64,000 nt of DNA from Nitrospira sp. (GTDB lineage Bacteria > Nitrospirota > Nitrospiria > Nitrospirales > Nitrospiraceae): assembly GCA_005116745.1 (NCBI GenBank), contig SWDS01000006.1, positions 669,222-733,221 on the forward strand, in the 5' to 3' direction. Numbering within the stretch: position 1 is the first letter of the stretch; every line of letters begins with the position of its first letter. The notes under the pieces were generated by a model, which made no database searches, was not told the origin of the DNA, and worked only from the letters and a program-made list of their open reading frames with translations. Shown here piece by piece: positions 1-9,192 of this stretch. The position numbers and the translations under genes are program-made.

Positions 1-209
1 CGTCGCTGTGGCCTTGGCGCAGGGTCGAGCAGGTGATGCGCCCCCGTTCGGAATCGTTAGTGATTGAGCCGGATATTCCTGTCATGCATGCGCTGGAGCG
101 TATGGCCCGTGAAGGGTGGGGTCGCTTAGTGGTCATGCAGGACGGAGAAATGGTCGGACTTGTCACCCATTCAGCCATCGTGCGTTTTTTGCAATTGCGG
201 AGAGCCTAA
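1..209 (+). CDS. C-terminal end of a CBS-domain protein (possibly M50 site-2 protease type), partial at left edge
   Basis: The open frame starting at base 3 runs to a TAA at 207-209 and gives about 68 residues. They include VMRPRSE, then HALERMAREGWGRLVVM and GLVTHSAIVRFL, which fit the second half of a CBS domain. In Nitrospirota such a C-terminal CBS pair often follows an M50 membrane metalloprotease, but the protease part lies outside the window, so the full identity is inferred. The gene is convergent with the lipoprotein gene that follows. Confidence 0.55.
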   Translation, partial: SLWPWRRVEQVMRPRSESLVIEPDIPVMHALERMAREGWGRLVVMQDGEMVGLVTHSAIVRFLQLRRA

Positions 210-294
210 ATAGTGAACGGTTAGGAGTGAAGCAGGAAGACTGTTCGATGAATGTTGTTCCCTTGTAATCCTAATTCGCGATCGTAGTACTTGA

Positions 295-329
295 TGAAGA
301 CCCCCGGCTGTACAGGCCGAGGGTCTTCA
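295..329. terminator. Bidirectional hairpin terminator
   Basis: A perfect 9 bp stem, TGAAGACCC (295-303) with GGGTCTTCA (321-329), is extended by an inner CGGC/GCCG. It lies between two convergent genes, the CBS-domain gene ending at 209 and the lipoprotein gene ending at 368. No long T-run follows, so termination strength is uncertain. Confidence 0.6.
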
Positions 330-367
330 TCGGTCACGACTCGTGACTGACGTCAATCTCTTGGTGG

Positions 368-1474
368 TTACTTCATGAAACTTGTGACCGATTTCCCTAA
401 CCAGGTTCCGGCCACGCCCAAGTCAACGGTTACGCCAGCAAACCACCCAGTCAGAAACCTCGTTTCCGTCGGAAGCGTTGTTCCAGTCGGGACCACCTGA
501 CCCGGGGTGAATCCGCCGGTCAGCACGTCGACCGCCGACCAGTGAGCCCCGCCGACGATATCGATACCAGAAAATAGTTCTGCACTGAGACCAACGTAGA
601 CATTCTTGAATGGGTTATCACTGATACTAACCCCGACAATTGGATTAATTCTCTTCAAGAGTGAAAATATATTCTCCCCATTATTATCTAATCTATACCA
701 GGAATCCTGCCAACCATCCCACCAGTTTCGCCTGTCATACACATCCCGAGGATACCAAAAGTACTTGAGGAACACGGCGGCGGAGGCGGGGTTCCCATCC
801 ACGCTTGACGTAATAATCGAGTCGCCTCCTGCGCGAGACGCAATTGAATAGTTCCGGTTGTCATCCGAGAGGCTGCTGTACACAGGTCCGAGCATCACAC
901 GAAAGCGATAGGTCGTATGGACCTCAAAGCTGTCGGCCACCCGCGCGTTCACAGGTTTGGCTTCTCCTTCTGTAATTAGATAATCCAATCGGTTTCCTCC
1001 AGCATCAGCGAGAGGAAACTCACAATGATGGAGATGGAAGTTGGGAACTGACTCTGCCGCCAGTGAAGCATTTGGATAAACTGCCTGGGCTGGGCGCTTG
1101 ATTGGTGTCAAGGTATGCGAACATGTCAGATTACCGAACGGATCTTCTTTAGCCTTGGCGTAATACATGACGGTTGCGTAATCACGGTCGGTAATGGGAG
1201 GCTTCTCCGCTGTTTTTTCAAGAGTCATCGAAGGCTTCTTATCTTTTTCATTGGGATCAACACATGGCTGTTTTAGTTGTGGAGTAATGCACCCCTGCAC
1301 TTCTTTTTGGTCCCACTTTTTGCCATGATCTGTGTAGTACCCCTTGTATACCGACTGTGGAGCAATTGTAGAGTCGTGTTCATAAAGCAGCCAATACTTC
1401 GCCCCTGTAGGACTACAAGCGGCCAATAGCAGGCCACCTAGTCCAAGCATGATAAGTTGTGCTCTTCGCTTCAT
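368..1474 (-). CDS. Putative lipoprotein of unknown function
   Basis: The 368-residue product starts with a lipoprotein signal peptide; the lipobox LLLAAC puts the lipidated Cys near residue 20. The start is supported by a strong ribosome site (AAGGAGG, 6 bases before the ATG). The C-terminal third is Gly/Val/Thr-rich (GLSAELFSG, GWFAGVTVDLG) and resembles strands of an outer-membrane beta structure. I recognise no catalytic motif. It is a single gene between a hairpin downstream and the BrkB-type gene upstream, probably anchored at the outer membrane facing the periplasm. Confidence 0.6.
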   Translation of the reverse strand: MKRRAQLIMLGLGGLLLAACSPTGAKYWLLYEHDSTIAPQSVYKGYYTDHGKKWDQKEVQGCITPQLKQPCVDPNEKDKKPSMTLEKTAEKPPITDRDYATVMYYAKAKEDPFGNLTCSHTLTPIKRPAQAVYPNASLAAESVPNFHLHHCEFPLADAGGNRLDYLITEGEAKPVNARVADSFEVHTTYRFRVMLGPVYSSLSDDNRNYSIASRAGGDSIITSSVDGNPASAAVFLKYFWYPRDVYDRRNWWDGWQDSWYRLDNNGENIFSLLKRINPIVGVSISDNPFKNVYVGLSAELFSGIDIVGGAHWSAVDVLTGGFTPGQVVPTGTTLPTETRFLTGWFAGVTVDLGVAGTWLGKSVTSFMK

Positions 1475-1655
1475 GCGTGCCTCCTTTGTTCTCGATTCAC
1501 CGAAAAGTCCACCTGCTTGTCTGAACCGTGGTGCAAATCATGAACCATGATACGGGAACGAAGTTGAGCGTGAAAAATGGAGTTTTTCGCGTGGCGCGAG
1601 GGACAGTAGACGTCTGGGTGAATCTATTTTGATTCTCACCTGAATCGAATTAGAT

Positions 1656-2498
1656 TCACCCGGCTGGCGGCACCTGTGACGAGTAGGCGAGCTGTTGTAG
1701 CTTGCGAGCGATGATCCCACCAAACAGCAAGAGCCCGGCGGAATAATAGACCCAGAGCAATAAGAGCACGACCTCGAGCAACGATCCGTAGAGCCTGGCG
1801 TACACCGTGGCATAGTCGCTGTAGCTGATGAATAGCAACTTCGCCGAAACCCAGAGCAGGCCGAACGTCAACGCGCCTGCCATAGCGTGGCTCCACTGTG
1901 GGCGGCGGCGTGGCACCAGGCGGTACAACAGGCTCACCGTCAGGAATGCCAAGGAAAAGGGGAGCGTGTATGTGAGATGAAAATCATGGGCGGCAAGGGC
2001 GACAAGATCGAGCCCCCACAGCTTTGGGGCATAGGCGGTCAAAAAGGCAATGGTCTGCGTGGCGACATAGGAGAGGAACAATAGTAGTCCTGTCGATCCC
2101 AGCAGGGCGATGGAGATCGCGGTGGAAATCAACGGGTGACGCTTTTGGGTGCTTTCAAATACCACGTTGAGTGCGTAGTCGAGCTCATAAAAGACGAGCC
2201 CTCCAAACCAGAAGAACGACAGCAATACCAGCCAGCGCACACCTTCTAATACGCTGATTTGATGGATCTCTTCAGCCAATCGTTCACCCAATGACGGCAG
2301 AAAGCCCTTCAGGAAGCTTAGGATAAATTGCTCGCCGATGATGTTTTGGCTGACCAGGAAGCTGATCCCATACAGGAGAAGAAAGACGAGAGGAAAGAGC
2401 GAGAGTAAGGAGAAAAAGGCCAAGGCTGCCGCGAGGCTCGGGCAGCCCTGGCGCAAGAAGGTGGTCAATGTCTCGATCAGAAAGCGGAGGATGGTCAT
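1656..2498 (-). CDS. YihY/BrkB (UPF0761) family inner-membrane protein
   Basis: The product of about 280 residues has six hydrophobic segments and the family pattern near its N terminus, CPSLAAALAFFSLLSLFPL, followed by FWFGGLVFYELDYALN and SLLYRLVPRR. The family is often called virulence factor BrkB or mistaken for RNase BN; its molecular role is not established. I chose the start at 2498 (MTILRF) because GGAG precedes it closely; an in-frame ATG at 2510 and a TTG at 2522 are alternatives. It lies 36 bases downstream of nuoN on the same strand and may be transcribed with complex I, though nothing links it to respiration. Confidence 0.8.
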   Translation of the reverse strand: MTILRFLIETLTTFLRQGCPSLAAALAFFSLLSLFPLVFLLLYGISFLVSQNIIGEQFILSFLKGFLPSLGERLAEEIHQISVLEGVRWLVLLSFFWFGGLVFYELDYALNVVFESTQKRHPLISTAISIALLGSTGLLLFLSYVATQTIAFLTAYAPKLWGLDLVALAAHDFHLTYTLPFSLAFLTVSLLYRLVPRRRPQWSHAMAGALTFGLLWVSAKLLFISYSDYATVYARLYGSLLEVVLLLLWVYYSAGLLLFGGIIARKLQQLAYSSQVPPAG

Positions 2499-2534
2499 GA
2501 TGCTCCGCATGCGGATCGGCAAACTACGACGACC

Positions 2535-4004
2535 TTACTTGAGCGCCGATACCGCTTGTATGGCGAAGTTCACGAGTGGGTTGGGATAGATCCCAAAGAT
2601 CACCACCCCGGCCACCGCGCAGGCCAACACGATGGAGAGACTCGGTGACATGACCATCCGAGGACTGGTGCTCGACAGGTCACTCGGCTCGCGCATGTAC
2701 ATGACCATCACCAGCCTGAGGTAGTAATAGGCTGAGATGACGGCAAAGATGAGCGCCACGGCAGCCAGCCAGGGCAGGCCGGCTTCCACCGCCGACATGA
2801 AGACATACAGTTTTCCAATAAATCCTGCGGTCGGAGGAATGCCTGCCAGCGAGACCATAAAGATCAACATGAGCAGTGCAGCCACAGGATGCCGTTTGGC
2901 AAGGCCGGTGAAATCTTCGATGTTGTCTCCTTCGATCCCGCCCTTGCGAAGCATGGCGACGATGGCGAACGCGCCGAACGTCATGAATGCGTAGAGCGAG
3001 AGATAGAGCAGCACGCTGGCGATACCGGACGAGTTTCCCATGTGTCCCGTTGCCACCACGCCGATCAATGCGTAGCCGGCATGGGCAATGCTTGAGTAGG
3101 CCAGCATGCGTTTCACATTCGTCTGCACCAATGCGAGGACATTTCCCAAGATCAGGGTGGCGAGGCACAGGATGAGGAACATCGCAGACCAGTTGGCTTT
3201 CAGGCCACCGAGCCCTTCAATGAACACTCTGAGGAATGCGCCGAAGCTTGCAGCTTTGGCGGCAACCGCCATGAAAGCGGTGACGGAGGTCGGTGCGCCT
3301 TGGTAGACATCCGGCGTCCACATATGAAACGGCACGACGGCAAGTTTGAACCCGAATCCGACCGTGAGCAGGATCGTGGCAAACAATAAGAGCGGATCGT
3401 CCAGGTTACGACCGGAGATCGCTGCGGCGATCTCCGGAAGTCTGGTGCTTCCGGTCGCTCCATAGAGGAGCGAGATGCCGTAGAGGAGGATGCCCGATGA
3501 AAATGCTCCCAACACGAAGTACTTGGCCGAGGCTTCCAAGGAGCGAGGCTCCGATCGCTTCAGGCCCGCCATGACGTATAGCGAGAGGGACATCAGTTCA
3601 GTGCCCAGATAGAGTGTCAATAAATCGGATGACGAGACCATGACCATCATCCCTAAGAGGGAGAGTAAGACGAAGCCGTAATATTCGCCGAAATACAGCC
3701 GCTCTTCCTTCAAGTAGGAATGAGAGAGGAGAATGGTCAGGCCGGTGACGAAGTAGAGGAGCAGTTTCCAGAAGGCTCCGTACGCATCGATGACGACGAG
3801 TCCACTAAAGATTGTGGCGGGAGCCTGTATCTGGGACGCCGTCAACCCCATGCAGACGGCCAGTGTTCCCAGGCTCAGCCAGACCAAGCCGTCTTTGTCG
3901 GATGTCCGCAGCACCGGATCGAGCACGAACACGATGCAGGCTGCCGTGACGATCAGCAACTCCGGTAGGATGAGGAAGAGGTCTGCCGACGAGAAGGGCA
4001 TCAT
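2535..4004 (-). CDS. nuoN: NADH-quinone oxidoreductase subunit N
   Basis: This 489-residue, highly hydrophobic protein is one of the three antiporter-like proton-pumping subunits of the complex I membrane arm. It shows the family core: ELMSLSLYVMAG with the membrane Glu, GFGFKLAVVPFHMWTPDVY with the key Lys, and KRMLAYSSIAHAGYALIG. Length and about 14 predicted helices are normal for NuoN. It overlaps nuoM by 4 bases (ATGA), indicating translational coupling, and is the last gene of the nuo operon. Confidence 0.95.
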   Translation of the reverse strand: MMPFSSADLFLILPELLIVTAACIVFVLDPVLRTSDKDGLVWLSLGTLAVCMGLTASQIQAPATIFSGLVVIDAYGAFWKLLLYFVTGLTILLSHSYLKEERLYFGEYYGFVLLSLLGMMVMVSSSDLLTLYLGTELMSLSLYVMAGLKRSEPRSLEASAKYFVLGAFSSGILLYGISLLYGATGSTRLPEIAAAISGRNLDDPLLLFATILLTVGFGFKLAVVPFHMWTPDVYQGAPTSVTAFMAVAAKAASFGAFLRVFIEGLGGLKANWSAMFLILCLATLILGNVLALVQTNVKRMLAYSSIAHAGYALIGVVATGHMGNSSGIASVLLYLSLYAFMTFGAFAIVAMLRKGGIEGDNIEDFTGLAKRHPVAALLMLIFMVSLAGIPPTAGFIGKLYVFMSAVEAGLPWLAAVALIFAVISAYYYLRLVMVMYMREPSDLSSTSPRMVMSPSLSIVLACAVAGVVIFGIYPNPLVNFAIQAVSALK

Positions 4005-5587
4005 GGTCGGCCCTCAGATGCGGTCTGCGTTTCTTGACTGAACGTCGGTCCAGTCGGTGCGGTGATCCGTTCCACAGATGGAGTGAATGGGGTCATCCTA
4101 GGTATGACCGACGCGTGTTCAGCAGCTGGCGGGAAGACGCGCGCGATGACTTTCTCTACGCTGGGATGCATGCGAGTCAGGATGGGGTTCGGGAAGATCC
4201 CGATCACGAAGATCAAGACGACAAGCGGCACCACGGTGATCATCTCACGCAGGTTCACATCGCGAAGCTTCGGGAGGATATGCGGATCGGGGACGCCGAA
4301 GGCGACACGCTGGACCATCCAGAGCAAGTAGGCTGCCGCCAGGATAATTCCCAACAACGCAAAGGCCGTGGCGATCTTGCTCCAGAGGAAGGCACCTGCA
4401 AGAATCATAAACTCCCCGACAAAACTGTTTGTGCCGGGCAGCCCCAATGAAGACAATGAAAAAATGACGAGGAAGGTCGCATACCGTGGCATCGGCTTGG
4501 TGAGCCCAGTATTGTCAGCGATCTGTCGGCTATGGGTGCGTTCGTAAATCATTCCAACGCAGAGAAAGAGTCCACCAGTGGTGATGCCGTGGTTCACCAT
4601 CTGCATGACGGCGCCTTCGATTCCTTGAATATTAAACATAAAGAGGCCGAGTGTGACAAATCCCATGTGGCTCACACTCGAATAGGCGATGAGTTTTTTT
4701 AGGTCAGACTGAGCGAGTGCCATGTAGGCCCCATAGATGATGGCGACAATGGAGAGCGCCACCATCACTGGCGTAAATGCTTGAGAGGCGTCAGGCAACA
4801 TCGGCAGGCTGAAACGGAGAAACCCATAGGTGCCCATCTTGAGCAGTACGCTGGCGAGTATGACGCTGCCGGCTGTGGGTGCTTCCACGTGCGCATCAGG
4901 CAGCCAGGTATGGAAGGGGAACATGGGAACTTTGACGGCGAATGCGGCGAAGAACGCAAGGAAGAGCCAGAATTGCAACGAATGGGAATAGGTGCCTTGA
5001 CTCAATTGAAGAATGTCGAACGTCTGGCCGCCCTGGAAATACAGCACCAAGATCGCGACTAGTAGCAAGACACTGCCGGCGAGCGTATAGAGCAAGAATT
5101 TGATCGCGGCGTAGAGCCGATTCGGCCCACCCCAGATCCCGATCAACAGGTACATCGGAATCAGCATCGCTTCCCAAAAGATATAGAACAGCACGAAATC
5201 TAGCGCGGTGAACACGCCGATCATGGCGCTTTCCATAATGAGCAGCATGGCCAGGAAACTCCGCATTCTGATCTCGATGGAATGCCATGAGATCAGGATG
5301 CAGAGCGGCATCAGAACCGTCGTCATGAGAACGAGCGGGAGGCTGATTCCATCAAGTCCAAGCCGATAATTGATGGACAGCGACGGGATCCACCGCGCCG
5401 ATTCCATGAACTGCATCTCACCGGACGACGCATCGAACAACCACCAGAGCGGGAGTGAGATCAGGAGGTTGGCTACGGCTACAGCGAGAGCCGTCACCTT
5501 GATGGAGCGCTCGTTCGCCGCGAAGACAGCAGTGGCCCCGGCCAGCGGGAGGACGACCAGTACTGTGAGCCACGGAAAGCCGGTCAT
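4001..5587 (-). CDS. nuoM: NADH-quinone oxidoreductase subunit M
   Basis: A 528-residue antiporter-like subunit of the complex I membrane arm. Conserved pieces include FYIFWEAMLIPMYLLIG with the pumping Glu, FAAFAVKVPMFPFHTWLPDAH with the Lys, and KKLIAYSSVSHMGFV. I chose the start at 5587 (MTGFPWLT) because AGGAG stands 5-6 bases before it; the frame stays open to an ATG at 5626 without such a site. The hydrophilic C-terminal tail of about 50 residues (Thr/Pro-rich) is longer than in E. coli NuoM. It overlaps nuoN by 4 bases. Confidence 0.95.
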   Translation of the reverse strand: MTGFPWLTVLVVLPLAGATAVFAANERSIKVTALAVAVANLLISLPLWWLFDASSGEMQFMESARWIPSLSINYRLGLDGISLPLVLMTTVLMPLCILISWHSIEIRMRSFLAMLLIMESAMIGVFTALDFVLFYIFWEAMLIPMYLLIGIWGGPNRLYAAIKFLLYTLAGSVLLLVAILVLYFQGGQTFDILQLSQGTYSHSLQFWLFLAFFAAFAVKVPMFPFHTWLPDAHVEAPTAGSVILASVLLKMGTYGFLRFSLPMLPDASQAFTPVMVALSIVAIIYGAYMALAQSDLKKLIAYSSVSHMGFVTLGLFMFNIQGIEGAVMQMVNHGITTGGLFLCVGMIYERTHSRQIADNTGLTKPMPRYATFLVIFSLSSLGLPGTNSFVGEFMILAGAFLWSKIATAFALLGIILAAAYLLWMVQRVAFGVPDPHILPKLRDVNLREMITVVPLVVLIFVIGIFPNPILTRMHPSVEKVIARVFPPAAEHASVIPRMTPFTPSVERITAPTGPTFSQETQTASEGRP

Positions 5588-5677
5588 CTGGACTCCTGCA
5601 TCAGTGATGCTAAACACAAACGACAATGTGTGAAATCAGTCATTGCAACATCAATCTCGCTACGTATCCGTGGTGTT

Positions 5678-7573
5678 TCAAAGAAGGAGATACGCCGTTA
5701 ACACGACGATCCCCACCGCCATCGCCAAGGCATAGTGCTGGGTCTGCCCACTCTGGACCAGTCGTAACAGCCATCCCCCCCAGGTGATGGCGCGTGCGAT
5801 ACCGTTGACGGTTCCATCGATCACGTGGACATCAACATGCTTCCAGAGTTTGGACGCTGCTGCGAGAGTTGGTCGTACGAATAGGCGATCGTAGGCCTCA
5901 TCGACATACCATTTATTCAACGAGCCCCGATAGAGACTGCCCCATTGTCGCGCCAAGCGTTCCGGAAGATCCGGGTTGAGTACATACATATAATAGGCGG
6001 CGGCCATGCCGATCAGACCCATCGCTGTCGCCGCGGCCATAATCATGAGCCCATCTGAGCCATGCGGGACGGCGGGTTCACCCCCGGTTGAAAAAATGGG
6101 TTCTAGGAAAGATGGGATGCCGAGATAACCAGTCAGAATACTGAAAACTGCGAGAATGATGAGCGGTGTCGTGATTGTCCGTGAGGGCTCGTGGAGGTGC
6201 TCCGCATGGTGCGGATCAACATGAGACGTTCCCCAGAAGGTCACGAATACGAGCCGGAAGCTATAGAAGGCGGTCAGGAGCGCCGTCAGCAGACCCAGGA
6301 GCGTCAGTGCCCGGCCAAGGTCGCCGGACGACCAGGCAGACACGAGAATGTCATCCTTACTGAAGAAGCCAGCGGTCAGAGGAAAACCAGCAAGCGCCAG
6401 TGAGCCCACTACAAATGTCCAGTAGGTAATCGGTAACTTGTCTTTGAGACCGCCCATGTGCCTCATATCTTGTTCATGGTGCAGGGCAATAATCACAGAG
6501 CCGCAGCCTAAAAACAGCAAGGCCTTGAACGCGCCGTGCGTCAATAAGTGATACATGCCGGACGCATAGGCGCCGAGTCCGCACGCCATGATCATGTACC
6601 CGAGCTGACTGACCGTCGAATACGCGACGACCCGTTTGATGTCGGTCTGAGTCAACGCGATTGTGGCGCCGAGGAGCATTGTCGCGGCGCCGGTCATCGC
6701 GACCACGCTCATCGCGGTTGGTGACAGGTTGTAGATCGGGGCAAGACGCGCCACCATGAAGACGCCGGCGGTGACCATCGTGGCGGCGTGAATGAGGGCC
6801 GAAATCGGCGTCGGTCCCTCCATCGCATCAGGCAGCCAGACGTGGAGCGGAACTTGGGCAGATTTACCGACCGCACCAGTGAAGAGCAAAAGTGCGATGA
6901 GCGTGAAGACCGACACCTCCCATGTTCCACCGAAAGGGCCGAGGAGGTTCATCGTCACATCAGTCGCCTCATGGAGGGCAGGAAAGATGTCAAGGTAGTT
7001 CAGCGATCCAAAGCTGTACCAGACGAGCAGCAGGCCCAGCATGAATCCGAAGTCTCCTACACGATTGACCAGAAAGGCCTTGGTGGCGGCGGCACAAGCA
7101 GACGCACGCTCGTACCAGTGCCCGATCAACAGATAAGAGCAGAGTCCGACGGCTTCCCAGAACACGAAGAGCTGTAATAAGTTGTCGGCCAGCACCAACA
7201 TCAACATGGAGAAGGTGAACAAGGCGATGTAGCCGAAGAAACGGGCATAGCCTGGATCACCATGCATGTACCCGATGGTATAGACGTGTACAAGCGAACT
7301 CACACCGGTGACCAGTAGGAGCATCACGGCGGTGAGTCTGTCGATATGCAGACCGATGTGAATGTCCAGAGTTCCAGATGTCAACCAGGTATAGAGCGGA
7401 AACGAAATGACAGAGCCAGAAGCCACTTCTACAAAGGTTCCCACCGACAAGGCGAGCGACAACAGGACCGCCGGGACCGCAACAAGGTGAGCTCGGGCGT
7501 TGATGTGCCGGCCAGCCAAGCCAAGGATCAAAAAGGCGGTCAGCGGAAGGAGTGGGATAAGCGCGTAGATCAT
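5678..7573 (-). CDS. nuoL: NADH-quinone oxidoreductase subunit L
   Basis: A 631-residue distal proton-pumping subunit of complex I. The N-terminal part carries FVFWEAVGLCSYLLIG and AFLVNRVGDFGFMLG, then SAQVPLHVWLPDAMEGPTP and KRVVAYSTVSQLGYM, all diagnostic of NuoL. The C terminus (from about residue 540) contains the amphipathic lateral helix region and a last membrane segment, so the gene is full length. It is followed by a gap of about 90 bases before nuoM with no obvious terminator. Confidence 0.95.
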   Translation of the reverse strand: MIYALIPLLPLTAFLILGLAGRHINARAHLVAVPAVLLSLALSVGTFVEVASGSVISFPLYTWLTSGTLDIHIGLHIDRLTAVMLLLVTGVSSLVHVYTIGYMHGDPGYARFFGYIALFTFSMLMLVLADNLLQLFVFWEAVGLCSYLLIGHWYERASACAAATKAFLVNRVGDFGFMLGLLLVWYSFGSLNYLDIFPALHEATDVTMNLLGPFGGTWEVSVFTLIALLLFTGAVGKSAQVPLHVWLPDAMEGPTPISALIHAATMVTAGVFMVARLAPIYNLSPTAMSVVAMTGAATMLLGATIALTQTDIKRVVAYSTVSQLGYMIMACGLGAYASGMYHLLTHGAFKALLFLGCGSVIIALHHEQDMRHMGGLKDKLPITYWTFVVGSLALAGFPLTAGFFSKDDILVSAWSSGDLGRALTLLGLLTALLTAFYSFRLVFVTFWGTSHVDPHHAEHLHEPSRTITTPLIILAVFSILTGYLGIPSFLEPIFSTGGEPAVPHGSDGLMIMAAATAMGLIGMAAAYYMYVLNPDLPERLARQWGSLYRGSLNKWYVDEAYDRLFVRPTLAAASKLWKHVDVHVIDGTVNGIARAITWGGWLLRLVQSGQTQHYALAMAVGIVVLTAYLLL

Positions 7574-7665
7574 AAATGGTCAATCGTCATTGGTCAGTCG
7601 GTCACGTGGACAATCAGGGTGAGCGTCATGGTTTTTCATCCATGACGACTGACTCGTGACTTCTT

Positions 7666-7971
7666 TTACCATTTGAGCAGGTTGAACTCTTCAACATTGA
7701 TCGTGGATCTCGATCGGTGCAGGGCGATGATAATCGCGAGTCCGACGGCAACCTCCGCTGCGGCCACCGTTAAGGCAAAAAAGACGAACACTTGACCACC
7801 AAGATCCTGCAGATGTTCGGAGAACGCGACGAAGTTAATGTTGGTGGCGTTCAGCATCAGTTCCACCGACAGCAGAATGGCAATGATATTGCGCCGGATG
7901 AGCACACCCATCACGCCTGTTAAGAAGACGATGGCACTCAAGATAAGGTAGTACGAGATGGGAATGGTCAT
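7666..7971 (-). CDS. nuoK: NADH-quinone oxidoreductase subunit K
   Basis: A 101-residue protein with three membrane helices, the normal size for NuoK. Two conserved membrane Glu residues are visible, in [18 protein letters not shown] and in [17 protein letters not shown]; both belong to the proton path of the family. AGGTG lies 5 bases before the ATG. The gene sits between nuoJ and nuoL as usual. Confidence 0.95.
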   Translation of the reverse strand: MTIPISYYLILSAIVFLTGVMGVLIRRNIIAILLSVELMLNATNINFVAFSEHLQDLGGQVFVFFALTVAAAEVAVGLAIIIALHRSRSTINVEEFNLLKW

Positions 7972-7998
7972 TCGTCACCTGCCCGTTTGTGTCATGTG

Positions 7999-8523
7999 TT
8001 ATGCGTCGTGTTCGCCGATATCGCGCTTGGCGAGGACGATGGCGCCGATCATTGCCACAAGGAGTACCAAGGAGGCCACCTCGAACGGGAATAAATAGGT
8101 TGAAAAAAGTGTTTTGCCGATGGCCAACGTATTATTGGCGGCGATAGCCTCATGCGGCCCGAACTGGAGCGATGGACTCCCCGTGTTGAGTGCGCCGGCC
8201 CCTCCGGAGAGAAGCAACATGGACTCAATGAACAATGGAATGCAGACCACTCCTGCAATCCGCCATTGGCTGTGGTAGCGGTCGTCTTGCGTGACATTGA
8301 GTATCATGACGACGAACAGATACAGCACGAGAATGGCCCCGGCATAGACGATGATCTGCACGGCCGCGAGAAATTCGGCATGGAGTGTGATGAAGAGTCC
8401 CGCGACATGGAAAAACATGACCAAGAGTGAAAGCGCACTGTAGACAGGATTTCTGAACACCACCACGAGAATGGCGGTGATGGCGATCATTCCGGCGAAG
8501 TATCCAAAAAACAGCTGCGACAT
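7999..8523 (-). CDS. nuoJ: NADH-quinone oxidoreductase subunit J
   Basis: A 174-residue membrane subunit with five hydrophobic segments. FLAAVQIIVYAGAILVLYLF is the conserved third helix (pi-bulge region) of NuoJ/ND6. AGGAA precedes the start at good spacing. The protein lies at the junction between the quinone module and the pumping arm. It is separated from nuoI by about 90 bases, one of the larger gaps in the operon. Confidence 0.95.
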   Translation of the reverse strand: MSQLFFGYFAGMIAITAILVVVFRNPVYSALSLLVMFFHVAGLFITLHAEFLAAVQIIVYAGAILVLYLFVVMILNVTQDDRYHSQWRIAGVVCIPLFIESMLLLSGGAGALNTGSPSLQFGPHEAIAANNTLAIGKTLFSTYLFPFEVASLVLLVAMIGAIVLAKRDIGEHDA

Positions 8524-8611
8524 GGATGATTCCTGGGTTAGCGGCCGACCTGGGCCGGCCTAACGCAACGGTGATGCAGTTATTACTCGTCTAATGAGCA
8601 CTCTTTAAGAG

Positions 8612-9178
8612 TCAGTCCGGTTTTGGTGGCACGTGCTTGAATGCCACGTTGAAGAACGCGACGTTTGGATGTTGCAGCTCCAGACGTTTCTCTTGGACTG
8701 GGAACGAACGGTCGCCGATCGCGAGCAATTGTTGTTTATTCAGGTGCAGCTGGCGCTTGTCGTAGACTGCCCATTCAAATTCTCTCGTCATACCCAGCGC
8801 ATCGACGGGACAGGCGTCCACGCACATCCCGCAGAACAGGCAGCGAGTCATGTCCATGTAATATTCTTTTGAGTATCGCTTCGTCGGTTCACCCGGCACT
8901 TCGGCGCTGACGACCCGGATGACGCGAGACGGACAGGCGGCTTCACAGAGGTCGCATCCCACGCACTTCTCGGTCCCATCATCATATCGGAGCAGCGCGA
9001 GCATGCCTCGATAGTTGTCCGGCAGCGTGCGCTTCTCATGAGGATATTGCAGCGTGACCGGACGGTAATTTAATAGGTGAGAGAGCGTTGCTTTCATGCC
9101 GACGAGGATCTCATAGAAGGTGATGGTTTTGAGCCATGCAGATAGGCTCAGACGTTTGGTGCGTGTGGTCGATGCCAT
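8612..9178 (-). CDS. nuoI: NADH-quinone oxidoreductase subunit I
   Basis: A 188-residue ferredoxin-like subunit of the connecting module. Two tetranuclear cluster motifs are complete: CVGCDLCEAACP and CLFCGMCVDACP, which bind the N6a and N6b clusters passing electrons from NuoG to NuoB. The reading frame is open upstream to 9682, but that stretch overlaps nuoH on the same strand and reads as nonsense; the ATG at 9178 (MASTTR) gives a normal NuoI. The N terminus has the usual amphipathic membrane-associated helix (LSAWLKTITFYEIL). Confidence 0.95.
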   Translation of the reverse strand: MASTTRTKRLSLSAWLKTITFYEILVGMKATLSHLLNYRPVTLQYPHEKRTLPDNYRGMLALLRYDDGTEKCVGCDLCEAACPSRVIRVVSAEVPGEPTKRYSKEYYMDMTRCLFCGMCVDACPVDALGMTREFEWAVYDKRQLHLNKQQLLAIGDRSFPVQEKRLELQHPNVAFFNVAFKHVPPKPD

Positions 9179-9192
9179 ATCGGTCTCGTGCA